Below, piece after piece: positions 57,160 to 64,000 of a stretch of 64,000 nucleotides of DNA. The notes under the pieces are model-generated. The model saw nothing but the letters and a program-made list of their open reading frames with translations, ran no database searches and had not been told where the DNA came from. The stretch's first letter is position 1. Each line of letters opens with the position of its first letter. Position numbers and translations under genes: made by a program. The stretch lies in assembly GCA_051530055.1 (NCBI GenBank), contig CM121342.1, forward strand, positions 7,874,001 through 7,938,000, in the 5' to 3' direction. Source of the stretch: Neoechinorhynchus agilis (lineage: Eukaryota > Acanthocephala).

Positions 57160-58890
57160 TGTGATTTCTCTCCTCTTTAAATTCATCTAAAAACTAACAC
57201 CTTCGAGAATTTAATTTCCGTTTCGATTATTAAACTCATTTATCCTTTATTTTATTCTTCAAATAAATGCATATAAAAGGTGGCCAGATGATGAAAAATC
57301 CTTTCCTTTAAATGCCATGACTTTGCTTGTCTTTAAATTAGTCTAAAAACTCACACTTTCGACAATTTAATTGCCATTTCGATTACAAAACTTATTTATC
57401 CTTTATTTTATTCTTCAAATCAATTTATATAAAAAGTGCTTAAATGATGAAAAATACCTTCCATGAAATGCCATGACTTTCCTTCTCTTTAAATTTATCT
57501 AAAAACTCACACCCTGGAGAATTAATTGCCATTTCGATTATTAAACTCATTTATCCTTTATTTTATTCTTCAAATCAATGTATATAAAAGGTGGCCAGAT
57601 GATGAAAAATACTTTCCTTGAAATGCCATGACTTTGCTTGTCATTAAATTAATCTAAAAACTCACACTTTCGATAATTTAATTGCCATTTCGATTACTAA
57701 ACTTATTTATCCTTTATTTTATTCTTCAAATAAATGTATATAAAAGGTGGCCAGATGATGAAAAATACTTTCCTTGAAATGCCATGACTTTGCTTGTCTT
57801 TAAATTAATCTAAAAACTCACACTTTCGACAATTTAATTGCCATTTCGATTACTAAACTTATTTATCCTTTATTTTATTCTTCAAATAATTCATATAAAA
57901 AGTGCTTAAATGATGAAAAATACTTTCCTTTAAATGCCATGACTTTGCTTGTCTTTAAATTAATCTAAAAACTCACACTTTCGACAATTTAATTGCCATT
58001 TCGATTACTAAACTTATTTATCCTTTATTTTATTCTTCAAATCAATTCATATAAAAAGTGCTTAAATGATGAAAAATACTTTCCTTTAAATGCCATGACT
58101 TTGCTTGTCTTTAAATTTATCTAAAAACTCACACCCTGGAGAATTAATTGCCATTTCGATTATTAAACTCATTTATCCTTTATTTTATTCTTCAAATCAA
58201 TGTATATAAAAGGTGGCCAGATGATGAAAAATACTTTCCTTGAAATGCCATGACTTTGCTTGTCTTAAATTAATCTAAAAACTCACACTTTCGAAATTTA
58301 ATTGCCATTTCGATTACTAAACTTATTTATCCTTTATTTTATTCTTCAAATAAATGTATATAAAAAGTGCTGAAATGATGAAAAATCCTGTCCTTTAAAT
58401 GCCATGACTTTCCTTCTCTTTAAATTTATCTAAAAACTCACATTCTGGAGAATTAATTGCCATTTCGAGTACTAAACTTATCCTTTATTTTATTCTTCAA
58501 ATAAATGCATATAAAAGGTGGCCAAATGATAAAAAGTACTTTCTTTTAAATGCCATGACTTTCCTTCTCTTTAAATTAATCTAAAAGCTCACACTTTCGA
58601 CAATTTAATTGCCATTTCGATTACTAAACTTTTTTATCCTTTATTTTATTCTTCAAATAAATGTATATAAAAAGTGCTGAAATGATGAAAAATCCTTTCC
58701 TTTAAATGCCACGACTTTGTTTGTCTTTAAATTTATCTAAAAACTCACATTCTGGAGAATTAATTGCCATTTCGATTACTAAACTCATTTATCCTTTATT
58801 TTATTCTTCAAATCAATGCACATAAAAAGTGCTGAAATGATGAAAAATCCTTTCCTTTAAATGCCATGACTTTGCGTGTTTTTAAGTTTA
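57160..58890. repeat. 155-156 bp tandem array, about 11 copies
   Basis: Each unit carries 'aaaaactcacactttcgaca' (or 'aaaaactcacaccctggaga'), 'atttaattgccatttcgatt', 'tatcctttattttattcttc', 'aaaaggtggccagatgatga' or 'aaaagtgcttaaatgatgaa', and 'atgccatgactttgcttgtc'. Starts at 57345, 57501, 57656 and 57812 give the period. At least two subtypes (ggtggccag / agtgctta; ctttcgac / cctggag) alternate irregularly, suggesting a higher-order pattern or gene conversion. Confidence 0.95.
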
Positions 58891-60309
58891 TCTAAAAAAT
58901 TCATTTTCTATAGAATTATTCGCTATTTTGATTCCCAAGCTGATCTTCAACCAATTATTTTTGTCAAGCTACGGCACCGGATGCATTTGCAAAAAGCTGT
59001 TTTTGCAAAGATATACAAAGAGTTTTCTAGAAATCCAAAATCGGTGATTATACGCCGTAGAGGTTTTTTACATACTTTTCTATTAGTAATGATTTATGGG
59101 GTAAAATCTCATAAAAAATCATTTTGATCTGTCTCGTTTCTAAGAGATCGAATTAATCAATGTTATTGTTTGGTAAGTAATTATTCCTTTTAATTGTAGA
59201 CTTTATTATGCATCGCAATTATCTTTTGGAAGTCGCGGATTTTTGTACAATTTAACATATTATCGATTACTGTTTTTTTTATTTCTTTGTTAAATTCGAT
59301 CAAATGATCGCTTACATTCAGCTATTACTTCGACGAATAATCTCGGAGTTGTCAGAGTTTGTCAACATCAGTTAACGATGTTTTAATTACGGGAGCGAAT
59401 GCTTAAATTTAACCACTTTTCTAAATTGGCATCAGCGGAATGAAGTGGGTGCTTTATGTTCCATTAATTTGAATAATACAAAAACTGTCAAAAGTAGAAG
59501 ATGCTCGTCCATGTTCGCTCGACAAGTTGAGTAATAGAATTTCTAATGGCATAGGAATTCTTGTGAAATCATGAGAACAAATTAGTGTTTTTGTATTGAA
59601 TTATTTTCTTCAGGAAAAGATGCTTTCTTCTTTTTTTGTTGTAATAAACTACGGATTTTAGTTCTGATATTTGACATCGGATAATTCCGACATTATCAAG
59701 TTTTGTGATTGACGATCCTTTCCTCTATTTCGAATGATAAAGCTTGGTTTGAAATATCGGGTATAACTACCAAGAGGAAACATTATTTTTCGATTTTTAA
59801 TCTCTGCATAATTAAAAAAAGTAGACAATCGATTGGGTAAACAACTTTATTGGTTTCGATGGGTTTTTTTGCGAAATGTCCAGTGCGCATACTTTTTTTA
59901 TGACTTTTTCATCTCGTGCATGAAACTTTAGACCTTTTTCATTAATAAAGTCACTGAATGATTTAAAGGTTGATTTTAAAGACATTGCAATGGGAACAAA
60001 TATTAAGCGTCCGAAACAAGATACTCATTATTTAGACGTCTATGTTGAAGTTTTCGAAAAACTCGCAACCTTATTTAGTTTGAGGATAATTATGAGATCG
60101 CGATGCCATAATTCTTAGTATATTTTGATTCTAAAGGTCCCTTCCGACCTTTACTCGTTTTCCTTTTGTGTAACCTTCAACTTAGAAAAAAGACGAGCCT
60201 CTTGCATTGTAAAAAAGCGTGCACAACGCATCTTTTGTCGCATCGTTCACATTTATGAACAACTTAAAAAAAAGTATGCAGTCATTGAACTCTCAAAAAC
60301 TTTTTTCAG
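58891..60309. other. Upstream region of Patronin, no firm gene
   Basis: A short plus-strand frame (58876-59127) follows the array without a recognised domain. I looked here for a calponin-homology domain belonging to the downstream Patronin gene and did not find one. The region ends with 'cttttttcag' immediately before the ATG. Confidence 0.45.
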
Positions 60310-63196
60310 ATGAGAGCAGCGAAATCGGTTGTGAAACGAAGCACATCCATTGACAATAAGAAACTTCAAACAAGACGGAAATCCACTGAGTGAGTTAATT
60401 TAACAAAATTTCAACTGTTTTTAAGTTGACCCCGTTTTCAACCTTGCCTGACGGTGCCTCACAGTGAACTTTGCCCTTTTTTGGGTTAGTAGTGATATAA
60501 AGGCACAAGGCGGAAAGGTCACAAAACCAAATGTCATGAGATATAAGACTATGAGTGGTAAACGTTCCCCTGGAGTGATTTTTTCTCCTTTTTCTTATTT
60601 TGTTGGAATTGAATGTAAGGGATTCTTTTAATTTTTTGTTAGTGCGAATTGTACTAATAACTTTAAGTTTAGGGCTTCATCGCTCTTGCAACAAGCTGTC
60701 TTGAAGCGAGCGTCTTTAAAATTGGATGGTCAGTTTAATTCAGCAATTAGAGCAGACAATTGGCTTGAACATGAACAGCAACCGACTGATTCCGAGTTGG
60801 AGTCAATCAGAGCGACCGTACATGCAGTGGGTTTTTCGGTCTTCTAAATAAATAGAAAGATCGGTTGTTGTTTTTCTGTTTAGAATCAATCGAGGGATAC
60901 AAGTGACGATGAAGCTGGTTCCTTACTTAAAGAACCGACGGTGATAAACGGTCACAATAGACTGTTTAATTCCATTGAATTAGTCGAAAGTTTTCGAGCG
61001 ATGGGGAAAAATGAATTAAAGGAGACGATGAAAACATTAAGAGCTCTTTATAAGGAGAATTTTGGCTCAGATGAGGATACATATGAGGATGATTATAAAA
61101 AGCAAATAATGAAGCGTGAAGAAGTCATAAGTAAGCTTGATAAAGATATTCAACAAATTAGGGAAAAATTGGAATATGTGTGCCTCCAACAAAAGGAGTT
61201 GCGCACGATTGGACCGTCTGTAGGGGAAGAGCGGAATTCTTCTTTTTGTTCAAACGACGATATGGCTTCAACGAGTCTTCATGACGAAGAAGGGTACGAG
61301 GACGAGGAGGACGATGAAAACGATTTGGATGGTAGTGATATATCGAGGAAACTGTTGTCTTATCCAGGATTAGCATCACCGTTGCCTCTAGCTTATGCCC
61401 GTAGACAAGTTAGTTTCTTTTTAAAGATCAAAAATATTTCTTAGGAGTTTTGTGACCAGCGAATGGAGCAACGAAGAACTGAACGTGAGCGATTATTGAT
61501 GATGAGACAAATGCAGAGGAAAGAGAATATGCTTCAACGAAGAATACAGCGTGAGACGACGCGGCGTTTATTGGAAGAAGAGGAGAGGTTTGCCACGGAC
61601 TTGGTTAAACTGGCATTAAAGCAGTTGCTTTTAGACAAGAGATGGAATTATCGTCGAGGCGGAAAGCCGATGACCGAATGAAGAGAGATTTAATATTAAA
61701 TTTCCATAAAGCAGCTAAGGACGAGGCGCGAACTACTAGTAGATATGACTTGGCTAAACCAACATCGGTTGCGCGAAGAAGTAGACGCCTTGATGAAGCT
61801 CTACGGACGTCGATTGCTGATTTGTCTACAGCTCGACTACCGCGGGCCAATGAAGCTAATAAACGACCATGGGATGAACGACAGCGATCGATCAATAGTG
61901 CTAATAGCTCTTATATGTCCCCAACGACTAGCTATCGCATCAAAGTAAATAGGGCGTCAAGTGTTAATAGTCTTTTAGCTCTTAATGGTAATCCTGACGA
62001 AGACGAGGACGTTTATGGATCGGTAAGGTTTTCTTTGGACAAATGAACGCGATCTGATTTTAAATACTTAAGCTACAGTCACCATCAGCCGTTCGCTCAT
62101 TCTTAAGCTTTCGCCAACAACACCAAAGCACTGATGCGGCGTTGGCTGCTCGAAGTATGAACGAATTAAATACATTAGGAAACCCGTCTAGTAGAATAGG
62201 AATTGGTGACCGTCAATCAAGACAATTTAGACCGCTTAATCGTGCTGTATCCTCATCCATGTTATCCGAAACGGGTAAGTTTCTTCGCTCACTTTTGTCA
62301 AGGTTTTCTTAAATTTCAATAAATAAAAAAGGAAGACAGAGATCACTGAGTCGAATTCCGTTGAAGAACAATCGGACGCATATTATCAATGCTCTCACAC
62401 AAGTAGCTCTGGCCGGTAGTCCTAATAAACGACAACGGGATATCGTTCTAAAGGTATGAGACTCACTATCTTTTCATCGAATGAAGAATTCGGAATTGTT
62501 CTAGTAAAGTTTTGATGAGGACAAAATAAAAAAAGCGGTTATTTCGTTCTCTATGTGAGACTTTTTCAGAATTGATTGTAACTTAAGATAACCTACAAGC
62601 AATTATAAAAGAAGCCCTACATAAAAGAATGAAATATCCAAAATAAAATTGGATTTCTTGTATTCATCTTGCCTTCATCAAAACAAACTATAGACAACAC
62701 CTTTACAATTTAGATAAATTTCTAAAGTCGTTTTAAGGGCATTTTATAGTTTGGCAGCACAAACGATAGTATAAATAAGCATATAATTCAAGCGAAAGAG
62801 CCATTTTTTCGTCCTATCGACGATGCCATAAAAAGAACCCTTGACCTAATCTATACTTCAACAAAATCGCAATTAATCTTATAAATCACATTCGCAATTT
62901 AGGAAATAGAGGATTCCACGACCCGGCATTTGATGATTTTATTCAGAGACCATCGACTCCAGTATCGCGGACTCTACTCATTCTCTGGAGATTCGAACTT
63001 TATAGAGAAAATACACGGGATCGGTCCCAATGTAATTGAGGAAATTAACGTGGAAAAATTCTATAAATACAATTCCTGTACAAAATCATTCGCACTTATT
63101 CCTGCGAAGCATTTCTCGATGCAAACGGATGGTCTTATTCTCAAAGATGATCTTTGGCATGGATCTAGGAAGCCATCGCTTGTGAGATCTAAATAA
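60310..63196 (+). CDS. Patronin/CAMSAP microtubule minus-end-binding protein (CKK domain)
   Basis: Eight exons: 60310-60389, 60673-60836, 60884-61408, 61445-61587, 61635-62022, 62079-62274, 62332-62453 and 62903-63196, about 635 aa. The C-terminus is a clear CKK domain: HIINALTQVALAGSPNKRQR, then RHLMILFRDHRLQYRGLYSF, EKIHGIGPNVIEEINVEKFY, KYNSCTKSFALIPAKHFSMQ and TDGLILKDDLWHG. CKK binds microtubule minus ends. Upstream are a coiled coil rich in Arg/Glu (EQRRTERERLLMMRQMQRKE, then RRLLEEEER), an acidic stretch (EGYEDEEDDENDLDGSD) and Ser/Arg-rich linkers. The exon 4/5 joint uses a 47-nt intron (gtttgcca to gcttttag) that an ORF finder would miss. The N-terminal calponin-homology domain of CAMSAPs is not present at or after this start. 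Confidence 0.9.
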
Positions 63197-63432
63197 TATC
63201 TATGCATATTTGCGAACATTATCCGAATGTAGCTTTAATTTTTGAATTCGTATGAAAGGGTTACGTGAGTCGAAATTATCGTTCTGTTAGCCTTTGAGGA
63301 ATTAAAAATGCAAACTATTTTTTATCTTGAAAAGTACTAGGATCTTAAGCTATATATTGAGTCTCATTTTTTGAATGTTTCACAATTCAAATATGCCATT
63401 TATCATTCAAATTTATTCAAAAAATCCATTTC

Positions 63433-64000
63433 TTAATCATCGCTAAGCCCGAGACCACGCAATCTCTCCTCAGCAATCCGAAGGAAATCGGGGTTTCTCG
63501 GTTTAGGATAAAATTGTGGTACGGATGAGCCCCGATGCTTTATCAAATCCTCAACTTCGTCGTCAATAGCTCTACGCCCAGCCGAATGTTTTCCATCCGT
63601 CTCGGAATCATAGAATTCATTGTCCTGAAACCGAAATGCATTCGTAGTGTCCTCCTCGTATAATGGAATTGGAGTAACTTCATTTGGTTCCTCGACTTTG
63701 GTGATTACTTCTTCGGTCGTCTCGAACTTTTGATCACTTGTAGAAATACCAGTGCCTTCCGATTCCGTTTCAGTGTTCATCGTTATCTGATCCGTAGTTT
63801 GTACGGTGGTCGGAACTGGCACCGTAGTTTCTGGTTTCGCCTCAGTAACTGGCGTTTCTGTGGTTGGATTCGTTTTTTTGGTCAAATCTTTTATCTGGCC
63901 TTTCATTGGAATCTTCAGTCTAATCTTATCCATTACCGTTATTTGGTATCTGTCATTCGGTCTGCAACGATGCCGTCCTTGCATTGATAAAGCTCTTAGA
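63433..64000 (-). CDS. Thr/Glu-rich protein, 5' end outside the window
   Basis: The frame is open to the right window edge (LRALSMQGRHRCRPND...), so the listed start is only the edge. About 190 residues: a basic segment, then a mucin-like stretch rich in Thr, Pro, Val and Glu (PTTETPVTEAKPETTVPVPT), then an acidic part ending with RNPDFLRIAEERLRGLGLSDD. The Thr/Pro-rich stretch could be O-glycosylated in a secreted or surface protein. No domain is seen. It is convergent with Patronin, 236 bp away. Confidence 0.6.
   Translation of the reverse strand, partial: LRALSMQGRHRCRPNDRYQITVMDKIRLKIPMKGQIKDLTKKTNPTTETPVTEAKPETTVPVPTTVQTTDQITMNTETESEGTGISTSDQKFETTEEVITKVEEPNEVTPIPLYEEDTTNAFRFQDNEFYDSETDGKHSAGRRAIDDEVEDLIKHRGSSVPQFYPKPRNPDFLRIAEERLRGLGLSDD

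Overview
The window reads as nuclear DNA of a small-genome invertebrate animal. Reasons: AT-rich sequence, genes split by GT-AG introns mostly 45-60 bases long, a eukaryotic tRNA-Thr, non-LTR retrotransposon remains, miniature inverted-repeat elements (MITEs), and conserved animal proteins (RPL11, ELP3, EMC3, TM9SF4, dynamitin, Patronin/CAMSAP, a kinesin-13-like motor, a centromeric-type histone H3, a P-loop Fe-S scaffold ATPase). Many genes have a lone 3' splice acceptor (tttag or tttcag) just before the start codon, which suggests spliced-leader trans-splicing as in nematodes and some other invertebrates. I cannot name the species.

Layout. 0-8 kb: a duplicated repeat, a minus-strand kinesin-13-like gene with MITEs in one intron, tRNA-Thr, and an unrecognised minus-strand gene. 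8.2-15.7 kb: a large satellite block whose main unit is about 205 bp. 15.7-19.3 kb: a small mitochondrial-type membrane protein divergent from dynamitin (DCTN2), then a coiled-coil protein. 21.4-22.4 kb: a 131-bp tandem array. 22.6-28.3 kb: a possible AFF-like nuclear protein, tail-to-tail with a coiled-coil gene whose long intron holds nested MITEs; the coiled-coil gene is divergent from RPL11. 28.7-33.5 kb: two non-LTR retroelements in opposite orientation. 33.9-36.4 kb: a Cys-rich zinc-finger gene and a retroelement relic. 36.8-47.4 kb: ELP3, TM9SF4, a 99-bp tandem array and EMC3. 47.7-51.2 kb: a NUBPL/Mrp-type ATPase and a divergent histone H3, probably CENP-A. 51.6-54.2 kb: a mosaic in which an Argonaute PIWI fragment splits a LINE reverse transcriptase between 60-bp direct repeats. 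55-64 kb: a small acidic protein, a 155-bp array, a Patronin/CAMSAP gene with a clear CKK domain, and the edge of a Thr-rich protein gene.

Gene structures were inferred by splicing exons by eye against known protein families. Several conserved genes (TM9SF4, ELP3, kinesin, zinc finger, Argonaute) contain a 1-2 base frame discrepancy. Scattered satellite monomers are full of tiny deletions, so some of these breaks may be residual assembly indels. The genes are mostly housekeeping and do not form one pathway. Three concern microtubules (dynamitin, kinesin-13-like, Patronin).
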